64,000 bases of DNA. It comes from Ruegeria_C sp041537925. Lineage in GTDB: Bacteria > Pseudomonadota > Alphaproteobacteria > Rhodobacterales > Rhodobacteraceae. Location of the stretch: assembly GCF_041537925.1 (NCBI RefSeq), contig NZ_JBGOSH010000019.1, positions 1-64,000 of the forward strand. Direction: 5' to 3'. Positions 17,510-26,939 of this stretch are shown here, piece after piece. The notes below the pieces were generated by a model, which was given only the letters and a program-made list of their open reading frames with translations, was not told where the DNA came from and did no database searches. Numbering within the stretch: position 1 is the first letter of the stretch; each line of letters opens with the position of its first letter. Made by a program: the position numbers and the translations under genes.

Positions 17510-18879
17510 AGCTCGGCCACCAAATCACTGGTTGTCAATGTCGGCATGACCGCTGCAATGGCCGCCTCGAACTGCCCAATGTCGTGCAACAGATCAAAAA
17601 TCGTGTAGCGGCGGCGAATGAATGCGGCAGCCTGCATTGTGGTACGCAAATGGTCAGGCGAAACGCCAATTTGTTCGGCATAGGCCGGGGCACCAGCCTG
17701 TTGCAGCATCTCGGCCATTGTGTCGTGACGGTAGAGATGGGCGGCCAGTCGATCCCGAAGGGCCGGCCAGCCCTCACGTAGTGCCCGCAGTCGGGCAGCG
17801 TGGATATCTGGCGGCGCATGCTTCGCAGCAAGCTCCTCCTTAGCTTTCTCAGCAATTTTATGGTCTGCGATTACTTCCGAAAGGTGCGCCTCACGGGTCG
17901 CAAGATCAGGGGTTCTGTTCAGAACGCTGTCGATGTTGAGTAAACTCAGATCTTGCCCCAGCAACCAGTCAAAGAGGGCGAGGGACACAACGCAACCGAC
18001 CGAAACCGCAGCACCATGACTAACCTTCTCCCCCTGATCGGTCAGCCCTTCCATCTCCCACATGTGCGCGATCTGGTGATCGGCTCCGGATGCGGGGCGG
18101 GAGCTGCCATGCGCCTCCATCGCGAACCCGACAGCCGTGAGGCCGGTAAACAGGCGCGCAACGCTGTCGCGGTCGCCGGATTTGACACCATCATGCCCGG
18201 CTAACCAACCGGCAAGATGATCCTGCACCATTGGCCAAGCGACGTCATCAATCGGCTCGACCCCCAGGGCGTCGGCCAAAATCCAATCGCCGCCCGCCGG
18301 AACTTTGCCCGCAAGATCGCCATACCCCCAGCCGTTCATCTCAGCAGGTGCGGCGGCAATGATGTCGAGGTCGGCGAGCATCGCAATCGGCGCGCGGGTC
18401 GGGATCGTGACCTTGAACCCGTTCTCCGCCAAGGGCGCACCGGCGCTGGTATAGCCATCCATTGAGGCCGCAGTCGCGACCGACACATAGCGGCGGTCTG
18501 TCCGGTAAGCGGCGTATTTGGCCAGATCGTTGATCACTCCCGATCCGACCGAGACCGGGAACAGATCGGGGTCATCGGCGAGCATCGCCCGAAACGACTC
18601 GGCCTCTTCGACGGAGGCCTTGGGCAAAGGATTGATCGGCAAGATGTGCGTTTGAACCGGGAACCCAGCGGCCTCGAGTGAGCGAACAACAGGGCGGCCA
18701 GCGGCTTCAAAACCCGTTTCATCGGCACAAATGAGAACGCGAGGCAGGGCGGTCATCCGCCGGACAAGCGCACCTGCTTGTGTCAATACACTTGCGCCCA
18801 CCACAACTTCATCTGTCACCTCTGAGCGCGCGACGGCTGGTGCGATCAGACTGTCCATCTGGGAAGTCCATGTGGTCAT
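17506..18879 (-). CDS. sn-Glycerol-1-phosphate dehydrogenase-like protein (AraM/EgsA family)
   Basis: A 457-residue iron/zinc-type dehydrogenase of the AraM/glycerol-1-phosphate dehydrogenase family. It shows the nucleotide glycine motif SVGSGVINDLAKYAA (near 110-124) and probable metal ligands Asp188 (YGDLAGK), His268 (GADHQIAH) and His288 (VSHGAAV). It is longer than Bacillus AraM (about 394 residues). Bacillus AraM also sits in a sugar catabolic operon (arabinose). Here the enzyme lies between an ABC ATPase and an HxlB-like isomerase, suggesting it acts on a phosphorylated polyol or ketose; the true substrate is unknown. Confidence 0.82.
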   Translation of the reverse strand: MTTWTSQMDSLIAPAVARSEVTDEVVVGASVLTQAGALVRRMTALPRVLICADETGFEAAGRPVVRSLEAAGFPVQTHILPINPLPKASVEEAESFRAMLADDPDLFPVSVGSGVINDLAKYAAYRTDRRYVSVATAASMDGYTSAGAPLAENGFKVTIPTRAPIAMLADLDIIAAAPAEMNGWGYGDLAGKVPAGGDWILADALGVEPIDDVAWPMVQDHLAGWLAGHDGVKSGDRDSVARLFTGLTAVGFAMEAHGSSRPASGADHQIAHMWEMEGLTDQGEKVSHGAAVSVGCVVSLALFDWLLGQDLSLLNIDSVLNRTPDLATREAHLSEVIADHKIAEKAKEELAAKHAPPDIHAARLRALREGWPALRDRLAAHLYRHDTMAEMLQQAGAPAYAEQIGVSPDHLRTTMQAAAFIRRRYTIFDLLHDIGQFEAAIAAVMPTLTTSDLVAEL

Positions 18880-18889
18880 GGGAAAATCC

Positions 18890-19909
18890 TCATTTCAGGG
18901 TGCGCCCGTTGGCGTCAAAATGATGCAACCGGTTCTTGCGGAACGTCATGTGAACAGGGTCCCCGGTGTTTAACGTGTCCTCGCCATCGGTCTTCACGAC
19001 AATCTGCGTTTCGTTCGGGGTCATCACATAAAGGTAGCTCTCGCTACCCAGCTTCTCCTTCACGCGGATCGTGCCGGGGATCCCGTTGTCGCCAAGCTGA
19101 ATGTGTTCTGGCCGGATGCCGACCTTGACCGCGTTGGCAGGCAGATCGCCTATTTCCTCCAAACCCTGACCAATTGGGAAGATGTTCATCGCAGGTGAAC
19201 CGATGAACCCCGCAACAAACTCTGAGGCAGGGGTGTGGTAAAGATCCATGGGCGATCCGACCTGTTCAATCCGACCGGCGTTCAGCACAACAATTTGGTC
19301 GGCCATGGTCATCGCCTCAACCTGATCATGGGTTACGTAGATCATGGTCGCATCAAGTTCCTTGTGCAGCGCCTCAAGCTCAATGCGCATTTGCACCCTC
19401 AGTTTGGCGTCGAGATTGGAAAGTGGTTCGTCGAACAAAAAGACCTTCGGGTTCTTCACAATGGAGCGACCGATGGCGACCCGCTGACGTTGGCCACCAG
19501 ACAGCTGCCCTGGCTTACGGTCGAGCAAGTCTGACAATTGCAGTATGCGGGCGGCCTCTTCTATTCGGGTCTTGCGTTCGGCCGGGGGAAGACCGTTGAC
19601 CTTCATGCCAAATTCCATGTTCGCGCGCACCGTCATGTGCGGATAGAGCGCGTAGGACTGGAAGACCATCGATAGATCGCGGTCCGCGGGCTCCAAATCG
19701 GTGACGTCCTTGCCATCGATCATAATCGTCCCGTCGCTTACCGATTCGAGACCCGCAATCGTGCGCAACAGGGTGGACTTGCCGCAGCCTGACGGCCCGA
19801 CAAAGACAACGAACGCGCCATCCGCCACCGAAAGGGATACGTCCTTCAATGCGTGCAAGGCACTGTAATATTTATTGATTTTTTCAAGTTTAACAGTGGC
19901 CAAGCCCAC
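18890..19909 (-). CDS. Carbohydrate ABC transporter ATP-binding protein (UgpC/MsmK-like)
   Basis: A 339-residue CUT1-type ATPase. It has Walker A GPSGCGKST (residues 38-46), the signature LSGGQRQRVAIGRS, Walker B VFLFDEPLSNLD and a C-terminal TOBE region. It energises the permeases encoded divergently at 21458-23150. It is the first gene of the minus-strand arm, followed closely by the catabolic genes. Splitting the ATPase from its permeases across a shared divergent promoter keeps uptake and catabolism under one control. Confidence 0.93.
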   Translation of the reverse strand: MGLATVKLEKINKYYSALHALKDVSLSVADGAFVVFVGPSGCGKSTLLRTIAGLESVSDGTIMIDGKDVTDLEPADRDLSMVFQSYALYPHMTVRANMEFGMKVNGLPPAERKTRIEEAARILQLSDLLDRKPGQLSGGQRQRVAIGRSIVKNPKVFLFDEPLSNLDAKLRVQMRIELEALHKELDATMIYVTHDQVEAMTMADQIVVLNAGRIEQVGSPMDLYHTPASEFVAGFIGSPAMNIFPIGQGLEEIGDLPANAVKVGIRPEHIQLGDNGIPGTIRVKEKLGSESYLYVMTPNETQIVVKTDGEDTLNTGDPVHMTFRKNRLHHFDANGRTLK

Positions 19910-19962
19910 ATTCCTTTTGTTCGGCCATCATCGACCCGGGTCAACGCTACGTCACTTTCTGT

Positions 19963-20017
19963 TTGACATACAGCATGATTTTACATTTGTATGCAGCACG
20001 AAGCAAAAGTATGTCAA
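19963..20017. promoter_or_regulatory. Divergent promoter with nested inverted repeats, probable SorC-type operator
   Basis: TTGACATAC (19963-19971) and GTATGTCAA (20009-20017) form a perfect 9-base inverted repeat with 37 bases between. Inside it, CATACA (19967-19972) and TGTATG (19988-19993) form a second perfect inverted repeat with 15 bases between, so three half-sites are present. TTGACA also resembles a -35 box. The region separates the ATPase/catabolic arm from the binding-protein arm. Confidence 0.65.
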
Positions 20018-20041
20018 CCGCTTCTGAACAGGGAGGTCACC

Positions 20042-21382
20042 ATGAAATTGAGGACATTAATGGCATCTACGGCACTGGCCGCGACGCTGGGGACGGGGGC
20101 GCTGGCTGATGATCACGGATGGAGCTTGAAGGACGCCGCTGCACCATATGCAGGGACGACTGTGGACGTTGTTTTCCTTTTGCGTCCTGGATATGAAGCC
20201 ATCGAAGCCATGCTGCCGGCCTTCGAGGAAGAGACTGGCATCAAGGTCAACATCATAAAGCATCCATATGAGAACGCATTGGGCGAACAGGTTCGTGACT
20301 TCGTCGCGGGTGGAGACCTCGATGTCGCCCTGATCGACCTCGTCTGGATTGGCAATTTCGCGGAAAACGACTGGATCCTGCCTTTGGCGGATGTACAGGC
20401 AAAGTTTCCTGACGCCGTTGATCCCGATTTGGATATCGACGACTTTTTCCCACTTGTCTTGAACGCCTTCGGCGGCTGGAATGACACCATTTACGGCTTG
20501 CCCGTCGACAACTACTCCGGTCTGCTGTTCTACAACCGCTGCATGCTGGAAGAAGCCGGCTTTGACGGGCCGCCAGAAACATGGGCAGACTTGAAAGACG
20601 TATATGGTCCAGCCCTGACCGGGGACGGCAAATACGCCTACGCCTTGCAGTCCAAGCGGAACGAAACACAATCGGCCGATAGTTTCGCGCGCATGATCTG
20701 GCCCTTTGGCGGGTCTTTCCTAGATGCCGACTTCAAATCCAACCTGCTGAGCGAAGAAAGCCAAACCGGGCTGCAGTTCCGCCAAGACATGATGCAATAC
20801 ATGCCCGACGGAATCGTCGCATATGACCACGCTGAAACCGTGAACGGTTTTGCGCAAGGGGATATCGCGATGATTACTGAGTGGTCGGCATTCTACTCTA
20901 CCGTCGTGTCACCTGACACATCTGCGGTCGCAGATTGCGTTGAGATCGCACCGGAGCCAACTGGTCCTGCGGGCCGCAAGCCTGCCCTTGGCGGGTTTTC
21001 CATGGCTGTCGCCAGCCAGGCAGATGAGGCCGAACAAGCGGCGGCATACCTGTTCATACAATGGGCTACGTCCAAAGCAAACGCACGCGAATACCTTGAG
21101 CGCGGCGGCGTGCCCGCCCGGCAGTCGGTCTATCTGGAAAATGGCCTTGAAGACTTCAAGTTCGTGCCGGCGCTGGTCGAAAGTTGGCAGGACGGCGTGC
21201 CCGAATTCCGCCCCCGTTTTGCTGAATGGCCCGAAATCACTGAGATCGTGCAAGAGTGGGGCACCAAAATGATGCTCGGTGAAGTCAGCACCGAGGAAGG
21301 TGCAAAAGAAATCGGTGATCGGATGGAAGCTGTATTGGAGGAAGCAGGCTACTATTCCGGTGAAAAGCCACTCGCACAATAA
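20042..21382 (+). CDS. Carbohydrate ABC transporter substrate-binding protein (CUT1)
   Basis: A 446-residue extracytoplasmic binding protein of the SBP_bac_1 family, with a Sec signal peptide (KLRTLMASTALAATLGTGALA). The typical FEEETGIKVNI and GLPVDNYSGLLFYNRCMLEE segments follow. I place the start at ATG 20042 because GGGAGGTCACC directly precedes it; upstream in-frame codons belong to the operator region. It delivers a sugar or polyol to the two permeases downstream. Confidence 0.92.
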   Translation: MKLRTLMASTALAATLGTGALADDHGWSLKDAAAPYAGTTVDVVFLLRPGYEAIEAMLPAFEEETGIKVNIIKHPYENALGEQVRDFVAGGDLDVALIDLVWIGNFAENDWILPLADVQAKFPDAVDPDLDIDDFFPLVLNAFGGWNDTIYGLPVDNYSGLLFYNRCMLEEAGFDGPPETWADLKDVYGPALTGDGKYAYALQSKRNETQSADSFARMIWPFGGSFLDADFKSNLLSEESQTGLQFRQDMMQYMPDGIVAYDHAETVNGFAQGDIAMITEWSAFYSTVVSPDTSAVADCVEIAPEPTGPAGRKPALGGFSMAVASQADEAEQAAAYLFIQWATSKANAREYLERGGVPARQSVYLENGLEDFKFVPALVESWQDGVPEFRPRFAEWPEITEIVQEWGTKMMLGEVSTEEGAKEIGDRMEAVLEEAGYYSGEKPLAQ

Positions 21383-21400
21383 GCGAGAGCCATTCAAACT

Positions 21401-21429
21401 GTCCGGGGCCGTGTTGCGCGGCCCTGGAC
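21401..21429 (+). promoter_or_regulatory. Intercistronic stem-loop after the binding-protein gene
   Basis: GTCCGGGGCCG (21401-21411) pairs with CGGCCCTGGAC (21419-21429) around a 7-base loop, with one G-U pair, 18 bases after the stop. There is no T-run. Likely a stabilising or attenuating hairpin that favours binding-protein expression. Confidence 0.6.
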
Positions 21430-21457
21430 GCAACGTGTCAGGCCGGGAGGGGCACCC

Positions 21458-22324
21458 ATGCGCGATAAAGTTTCGCGACGGACAATCTTTGTATTCATTG
21501 GGCCTGCCGTCGTGGCACTTGCCGCTATTGGCATCGTACCGTTGCTTTACGCCGTCTGGACATCGCTGCACTTCTTCAACTTGACCAAGCTGAAGAAGGT
21601 CAAGTTCATCGGCCTGGAGAACTACTGGGAAGTGCTCACGGATCAGGTTTTCTGGCAAGCCACGGGGCGGACATTCTTCCTCTTGGGCACCGCACTTCCC
21701 CTCCAGATTGGGCTTGGGATGGTGATCGCGTTGGTGCTCCACCAACCAGGTCTGACCCTGCTGAAAACACTGGCCCGGCTCAGTCTCGTTTTGCCCATGG
21801 CGACCACCTACGCGGTTGTGGGCCTGCTGGGCCAGGTCATGTTCAACCAGAAATTCGGGGTCGTGAACCAACTGATGGGTGGGGCCAATATCAACTGGAT
21901 TGGTGATAGCACAAACGCCTTCGCCATGATTATATTCTGGGATGTCTGGCAATGGACGCCCTTCGTGGCGCTTGTCCTCCTGGCTGGCTTGTCGATGGTA
22001 CCCGAAGAGGTTGAAGAGGCCGCGCGGCTCGAAACCAAAAGCCGCTGGACCGTGCTGCGGTACGTGCAATTGCCCTTCCTGTTACCCGGGCTCGTTGCCG
22101 TGTTGATCCTGCGCACGGCAGATACGCTGAAACTGTTCGATATGGTGTTCACGCTGACACGCGGCGGACCTGGGGCCTCGACCGAGTTCATCTCACTGAT
22201 GATCCAACGCGTTGGCTTTCGCGGCTTTGATCAGGGCTTGGCGTCTGCACAAGCTATCATTCTGCTGATAATCACAATCGTTCTGGCGCAGATCTATATC
22301 CGCGTATTCTACAAGGAGGTTTGA
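21458..22324 (+). CDS. Carbohydrate ABC transporter permease (CUT1, MalF-like)
   Basis: A 288-residue inner-membrane permease with about six transmembrane segments. The EAA loop (EEVEEAARLETKSRWTVLRY) identifies the CUT1 family, as does the C-terminal TRGGPGASTEFISLMIQRVGF segment. A GGGAGGGG ribosome binding site precedes the ATG. It is paired with the next permease, one base away. Confidence 0.93.
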   Translation: MRDKVSRRTIFVFIGPAVVALAAIGIVPLLYAVWTSLHFFNLTKLKKVKFIGLENYWEVLTDQVFWQATGRTFFLLGTALPLQIGLGMVIALVLHQPGLTLLKTLARLSLVLPMATTYAVVGLLGQVMFNQKFGVVNQLMGGANINWIGDSTNAFAMIIFWDVWQWTPFVALVLLAGLSMVPEEVEEAARLETKSRWTVLRYVQLPFLLPGLVAVLILRTADTLKLFDMVFTLTRGGPGASTEFISLMIQRVGFRGFDQGLASAQAIILLIITIVLAQIYIRVFYKEV

Positions 22325-22325
22325 G

Positions 22326-23150
22326 ATGGCAGCCCGCGCACAAGGACCGTTCTGGGGGCGGATCATCGTGCTCTGTCTCATCCTGTTGATCTGTGTGTTT
22401 CCATTCTACTGGATGGTCACGACCTCACTGAAGACCCACATTGTCGCACTCCAAGCGCCACCCGCCTGGATTTTCGAACCGACGCTCGACAATTACCGCG
22501 AGGCCCTGTTTGAGGACGGCGTGCTCCGCACACTTATCAATTCTCTGGTGATCGCAATCTGCACAACCTTGCTGGCGGTAATCTTGGGTGTCCCCGCAGC
22601 CTTTGCGCTCGCGCGGTTTGAGTTTCGAGGTAAAAAGGATTTGTGGTTTTGGTTCATCACCAACCGAATGGTGTCACCCATTGTGCTTGCACTGCCTTTC
22701 TTCCTGATTGCACGCAATCTTGGCATGCTCGACAAACACATCACGCTGATCTTGATCTATTTGACCTTTAATCTGCCCATCGTGATTTGGATTGTCACCG
22801 ACCAATTCCGCGGTATTCCCTACGACCTTGATGAAGCTGCTCGGCTTGAGGGGGCCTCCCAGTTCACCATCATGACAAAGATCTGCTTGCCGCTCGCCAT
22901 GCCCGGGGTCGCAGTGTCGTCGATCTTTGCGTTCATCTTCTCGTGGAATGAACTGATGTTCGGCCTGATACTAACCCGGTCCGAGGCGAAGACCGCTCCC
23001 GCCATGGCAGTCAGCTTCATGGAAGGCTACAATCTGCCTTACGGGAAGATCATGGCGACCTCGACATTGATCGTCATTCCGGTCTTGATCTTTGCCTTGC
23101 TGGCGTCAAAACAGCTCGTGCGCGGCTTAACCATGGGGGCCGTCAAGTAA
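22326..23150 (+). CDS. Carbohydrate ABC transporter permease (CUT1, MalG-like)
   Basis: A 274-residue permease. It shows the MalG-type start (FPFYWMVTTSLKT), the EAA loop DLDEAARLEGASQFTIMTKI and the conserved FIFSWNELMFGLILT segment, ending KQLVRGLTMGAVK. It forms the transmembrane dimer with the preceding gene product. AAGGAGG ahead of the ATG lies inside the end of the upstream gene, indicating tight coupling. Confidence 0.93.
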   Translation: MAARAQGPFWGRIIVLCLILLICVFPFYWMVTTSLKTHIVALQAPPAWIFEPTLDNYREALFEDGVLRTLINSLVIAICTTLLAVILGVPAAFALARFEFRGKKDLWFWFITNRMVSPIVLALPFFLIARNLGMLDKHITLILIYLTFNLPIVIWIVTDQFRGIPYDLDEAARLEGASQFTIMTKICLPLAMPGVAVSSIFAFIFSWNELMFGLILTRSEAKTAPAMAVSFMEGYNLPYGKIMATSTLIVIPVLIFALLASKQLVRGLTMGAVK

Positions 23151-23162
23151 GGATCATCGAAG

Positions 23163-24131
23163 ATGTCGCGCCAATCAAAGACTGAAATTCTCGACGCGAA
23201 TGAGCAGCTTCTTGTCCGTCTGGCCTGGGCCTGCGAGGTGCAGGGCATGACCCAAGCGCAGGCGGCCGCGCAGTTCGGCGTGACGCGCCTGCGGGTCAAT
23301 AAATCACTCGCCGAGGCGCGGGAACGCGGCATTGTGCGGGTGACGATCAACTCCTCCTTTGGTCCCTGTATCGAGCTTGAGGAGCAATTGCGAGATCGCT
23401 TTGGTTTGCACACCGCGACAGTCGCCCCGGTGGGCGGCGAAGACTTCAAGCTTTACACCGTGTTGGGAGCGGCCCTGGGCCAGTTCCTCAATCGCCTTCT
23501 GGAATACCCAGAGATTAAGCTGTTCGGCATGTCATGGGGCAACACCCTGAACATGGCGACCCGGTATATGGAGCCGATGAACCGTCCAGACCTAGAGATC
23601 ACGTCAGTGATGGGTGGGCTTACCAAAGGATCGGACGTCAACAGCTACGAAATCACAACCCGCTTGGCAGATCTGTGCAACGCACAACACAGCTATTTCA
23701 CCGCACCAGTATATGCCTCCAGCATGGCCTCACGCGAAATCCTGGAGCAGCAACAGGAATTTAAGGGGTCGATCGAAAAGATCCGCGCGGCCGATGGCTT
23801 GGCCCTCGCCGCGGGCGACATGAAGAACTCGCTTTTGTTGGCAGACGGGCTGCCTCAGGATATCAAAACCAGTGATCTGGTGCAGGCGGGCGCCGTAGGC
23901 GACATCATGGGGTATTTTCTGCGTGCAGATGGCGGCTTGATTGATCATGAAATCAACGACCGCGTTCTTGGGATCAAGCTGGAGGATCTGGATGATCTGT
24001 CAAACGTGATTGTGGCCGCTGGCGGCGCGGAAAAAGTGCCGATCATGCGCGCCATATTGCTGCGCAATTGCGTGGATCACCTTGTGACGGACGAGCATAC
24101 GGCGCGTGGTCTGCTCGCGGCATCGGCATGA
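23163..24131 (+). CDS. SorC/DeoR-type sugar-binding transcriptional regulator
   Basis: A 322-residue regulator with an N-terminal helix-turn-helix (GMTQAQAAAQFGVTRLRVNK near residues 35-55) and a C-terminal SorC sugar-phosphate-binding domain (LFGMSWGNT, VMGGLTKGSDVNSYE, GDIMGYFLRADGG, GGAEKVPIMRAIL). Members sense phosphorylated sugars produced by the pathway. It most probably binds the repeats at 19963-20017 (inference). Its stop overlaps the kinase start by four bases. Confidence 0.92.
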   Translation: MSRQSKTEILDANEQLLVRLAWACEVQGMTQAQAAAQFGVTRLRVNKSLAEARERGIVRVTINSSFGPCIELEEQLRDRFGLHTATVAPVGGEDFKLYTVLGAALGQFLNRLLEYPEIKLFGMSWGNTLNMATRYMEPMNRPDLEITSVMGGLTKGSDVNSYEITTRLADLCNAQHSYFTAPVYASSMASREILEQQQEFKGSIEKIRAADGLALAAGDMKNSLLLADGLPQDIKTSDLVQAGAVGDIMGYFLRADGGLIDHEINDRVLGIKLEDLDDLSNVIVAAGGAEKVPIMRAILLRNCVDHLVTDEHTARGLLAASA

Positions 24132-25585
24132 TCTTCGCGGGTATAGACCTCGGCACATCAGGCATAAAGATCGCGCTGGTGGATGAGGAAGGCGTCTGTC
24201 TGGCGTCCGCCGCGCGGCCATCACCGGTTGATATCCCCCACGTCGGCTGGAGCCAGCAGGAGCCGGACCAATGGTGGCGCCTAAGTCGCGACATTTTTGA
24301 TGAACTGGCCGCGGCCCACCCGGCCTTGATGAGCCAACTCAAGGGTATCTCGTTGTCGGGTCATATGCTGGGGCCTGTTCTGCTGGACAAGGCGAAGCGG
24401 CCCACAACGCCTTGCATTCTGTGGAACGACCAGCGCTCCATTCTGGAATGTGCGGAGTTGCTGGCGAAAGTGCCAGACATCGGCTGGCGCACCAACGGTC
24501 AGCCCGACCCCGGCCTGGGCGCGCCGAAGCTGCTATGGCTGGCAAAACATAGGTCTGCGGATTTTGAGGCTGCAGATATCTTGATGCTGCCCAAAGATTA
24601 CGTCGTGCTGCAGCTGACGGGCGAAACAACCACGGAGCACAGCGATGCGTCAGGAACGATGCTTCTGGATTGTGCCACCTGCGATTGGGATGACGAATTG
24701 CTTGCCGCCGCAGGCTGGGACCGCGCCCGCCTACCGCCACTTTTGCAGTCCTGCGACGTGGCTGGGCAGCTAAAACCGGAACTGTGCAATCGCTGGAAAA
24801 CGCCGAGTGTCGTTTTAGTCGCGGCTGGCAGCGGAGACAACTATGCGGCGGCACTTGGTGTGGGCGCAGCGGTGTCCGGGCGTGCGGCGCTCAGCATCGG
24901 AACATCGGGTGTCTTATGCGCGGCAGACGACGTCTTTCACCCGGCACCCGAGCAAGCCATCCTGACAACCCCCCATGCGGCACCGGGCTTGTTCTTGTCG
25001 ATGGGGGTGGTGATGTCGGCTGCGCAATCGCTCGACTGGTTGAGCCGCCTGACATCCGTGTCAGCCCCCGATTTGGCCGCAATGGCCAAAACTCGAGCGG
25101 TAAAGGGGATTGCGGATCTGCCGATATCGCGTCCGTCGGTCACCGGTGTGCGCACGCCAGATAACAGGCCTGACGCGCAGGCCTTTCTGGGCGGGTTGAC
25201 AGCGGGGCACGAAGCGTCAGACGTGGCCTATGCGATCCTTGAGGGCGTGGCGATGCAATTCTACGCGGCCTACACGGCCCAAAAGGCGGCTGACGTCCCG
25301 ATTGACACCCTCACCGCCGTTGGGGGCGGTACGCGCTCAGTCTTTTGGGTCTCGTTGATCGCGACGCTCTTCGACACAGAGATCAGCATCCCCAAACAAG
25401 GCGATATCTCCGCCTGTCTCGGGGCCGCCCGCATGGCGCAAGCCGCAGTTGATCCCGCTGAGCGCGATGCGATCTTGTCACGAAAGAACGAAACCAAGGC
25501 CATCGCACCTCCGATAGCTTCCCTTCGAGAGCAACTCTTTGAAAGGTATCAACAGCACCGTTCATTGCCATTTTCGGTGGTCTGA
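24128..25585 (+). CDS. FGGY-family carbohydrate kinase (xylulokinase-like)
   Basis: A 485-residue two-domain sugar kinase. The ATP/substrate motif GIDLGTSGIK begins at residue 5 and SDASGTMLLD lies at 172-181. The catalytic Asp237 is in AGSGDNYAAALG, and GGGTRSVFW and ACLGAARMA are C-terminal. I set the start at ATG 24128, overlapping the regulator stop. It would phosphorylate the ketose produced from the imported polyol. Xylulokinases are closest by motif, but specificity across FGGY enzymes is not predictable from this. Confidence 0.92.
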   Translation: MIFAGIDLGTSGIKIALVDEEGVCLASAARPSPVDIPHVGWSQQEPDQWWRLSRDIFDELAAAHPALMSQLKGISLSGHMLGPVLLDKAKRPTTPCILWNDQRSILECAELLAKVPDIGWRTNGQPDPGLGAPKLLWLAKHRSADFEAADILMLPKDYVVLQLTGETTTEHSDASGTMLLDCATCDWDDELLAAAGWDRARLPPLLQSCDVAGQLKPELCNRWKTPSVVLVAAGSGDNYAAALGVGAAVSGRAALSIGTSGVLCAADDVFHPAPEQAILTTPHAAPGLFLSMGVVMSAAQSLDWLSRLTSVSAPDLAAMAKTRAVKGIADLPISRPSVTGVRTPDNRPDAQAFLGGLTAGHEASDVAYAILEGVAMQFYAAYTAQKAADVPIDTLTAVGGGTRSVFWVSLIATLFDTEISIPKQGDISACLGAARMAQAAVDPAERDAILSRKNETKAIAPPIASLREQLFERYQQHRSLPFSVV

Positions 25586-25991
25586 TGTGTTCGCTCTGCT
25601 GATACTCGTTGCTGGCAAACTTTTTTGACTAGCGCCTAAATCACTTCGTCCATGTCGGTTGCGCGCCGCTTTCTAAGTATGTTTGCAGCGTTGTGTTCAC
25701 TTCGAGTTAAGATGCGCCATCCGGTGCCGTGGTCGCGATTGAATGAAAGCGGTCAATCGAGCAATTTCGTCGAACGGCGGCAAAGTCCGCGAAGCAGCCG
25801 AATCCTTTCAAGGGACCATACATTCTCCCGCCCTGCAGCTGCCGTTCGTGCGGATCACAGCGATTGGCAGGGGAGAGCCCACTTCTCCAAATGCTGCAGC
25901 GATAACGAATGTCTTAAATCGATGATCGGGTAGTTTATCGCTCCTACACGGTAAACCACCTTATTGACCAATATGTAGATAGGACGAAGAC
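25586..25991. other. Intergenic region between two convergent loci, no gene seen
   Basis: About 400 bases between the convergent kinase and formamidase genes. I find no convincing coding sequence, tRNA or clear terminator. A T6 run at 25621-25626 follows the kinase gene but without a strong stem. Confidence 0.6.
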
Positions 25992-26930
25992 CTATCCCAA
26001 TACCACTTTTGGGAAGTAGAACGATACTGTCCAGTTTGGCATGTCCACGATTTCGCTGATCCTCAGATCGCCGCAGACGGAGCAAAGCATATATGCGTCC
26101 AGCGCTGGCATGCCCGTTTCTGTTGAAACAAGATCGACCATCGCCGACACTGCATCTCGTGCGCTTTTCATCAGATCTTCTCCGATACCGGTGGTCGCCC
26201 AATAGCCTTGGGTGTCGAAATGGCGCGAGACGGGGCCTAGTGTTTCAAATCGAGGAAACGGAATGTTGGCGCCTTTCAACAGATCGACCTTTATTGCCAC
26301 ATCCATTGGGCTTTCAATTGCCGTGCCGCAAATCTCTCCGTCGCCCTGCGCTGCGTGGGTGTCACCAAGTGAAAGCAGCCCTCCTGCAACTTCGACCGGC
26401 AGATAGAGTGTTGTGCCAACGGAGTTATCGCGGATGTCGAGGTTACCGCCGACCCTGCGTGGTGGAACAACGGAGTGGGATCCGGATTCTGCTAGAGCCA
26501 GCCCAATGGTGCCAACAAAAGGCTTTAGCGGCACTTTGCCCCCAGGTCCGTAAAGGGCAGGTTCCATCGCCGCAGGATTATACTTCCAGATATGCAGGGC
26601 TGGATCGGTGAATTGATCAGCCAACAGACCAAAGCCGGGGATATTCGCCGTCCACCCCCAGCCCGACGGCTTGAAGTCAAGAAAGGTGATTGCAACCGCG
26701 TCTCCTGGTTCTGCACCTTCGACGAATATCGGGCCGGTGACCGGGTTAACGTGATCAAAGGACAGCTTTGCCAAATCATCCAAGGTCGAGCCGGGACCGA
26801 GTTGACCGCCGGAGGCATCGATGGTTTCGACCTCAATCGTTTGCCCCGGAGAGACGCTCAGAACAGGATCTATCGAGTTATCCCAGCCAAAGTGGTGGGC
26901 ATGTTTGTGGATCGTGTGATTACAAGCCAT
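25992..26930 (-). CDS. Acetamidase/formamidase family protein
   Basis: A 312-residue hydrolase of the FmdA/AmdA family, which releases ammonia from formamide or short aliphatic amides. The hallmark SLGDTHAAQGDGEICGTAIE is intact, as are the early GQLGPGSTLDDL segment, VNPVTGPIFVEGAEPGD and the late YMLCSVCGDLRISEIVD. It is the last gene of a minus-strand operon with a Liv-type importer. This strongly suggests that the imported compound is an amide or is broken down to one. Confidence 0.9.
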   Translation of the reverse strand: MACNHTIHKHAHHFGWDNSIDPVLSVSPGQTIEVETIDASGGQLGPGSTLDDLAKLSFDHVNPVTGPIFVEGAEPGDAVAITFLDFKPSGWGWTANIPGFGLLADQFTDPALHIWKYNPAAMEPALYGPGGKVPLKPFVGTIGLALAESGSHSVVPPRRVGGNLDIRDNSVGTTLYLPVEVAGGLLSLGDTHAAQGDGEICGTAIESPMDVAIKVDLLKGANIPFPRFETLGPVSRHFDTQGYWATTGIGEDLMKSARDAVSAMVDLVSTETGMPALDAYMLCSVCGDLRISEIVDMPNWTVSFYFPKVVLG

Positions 26931-26939
26931 ACGGCCCTC

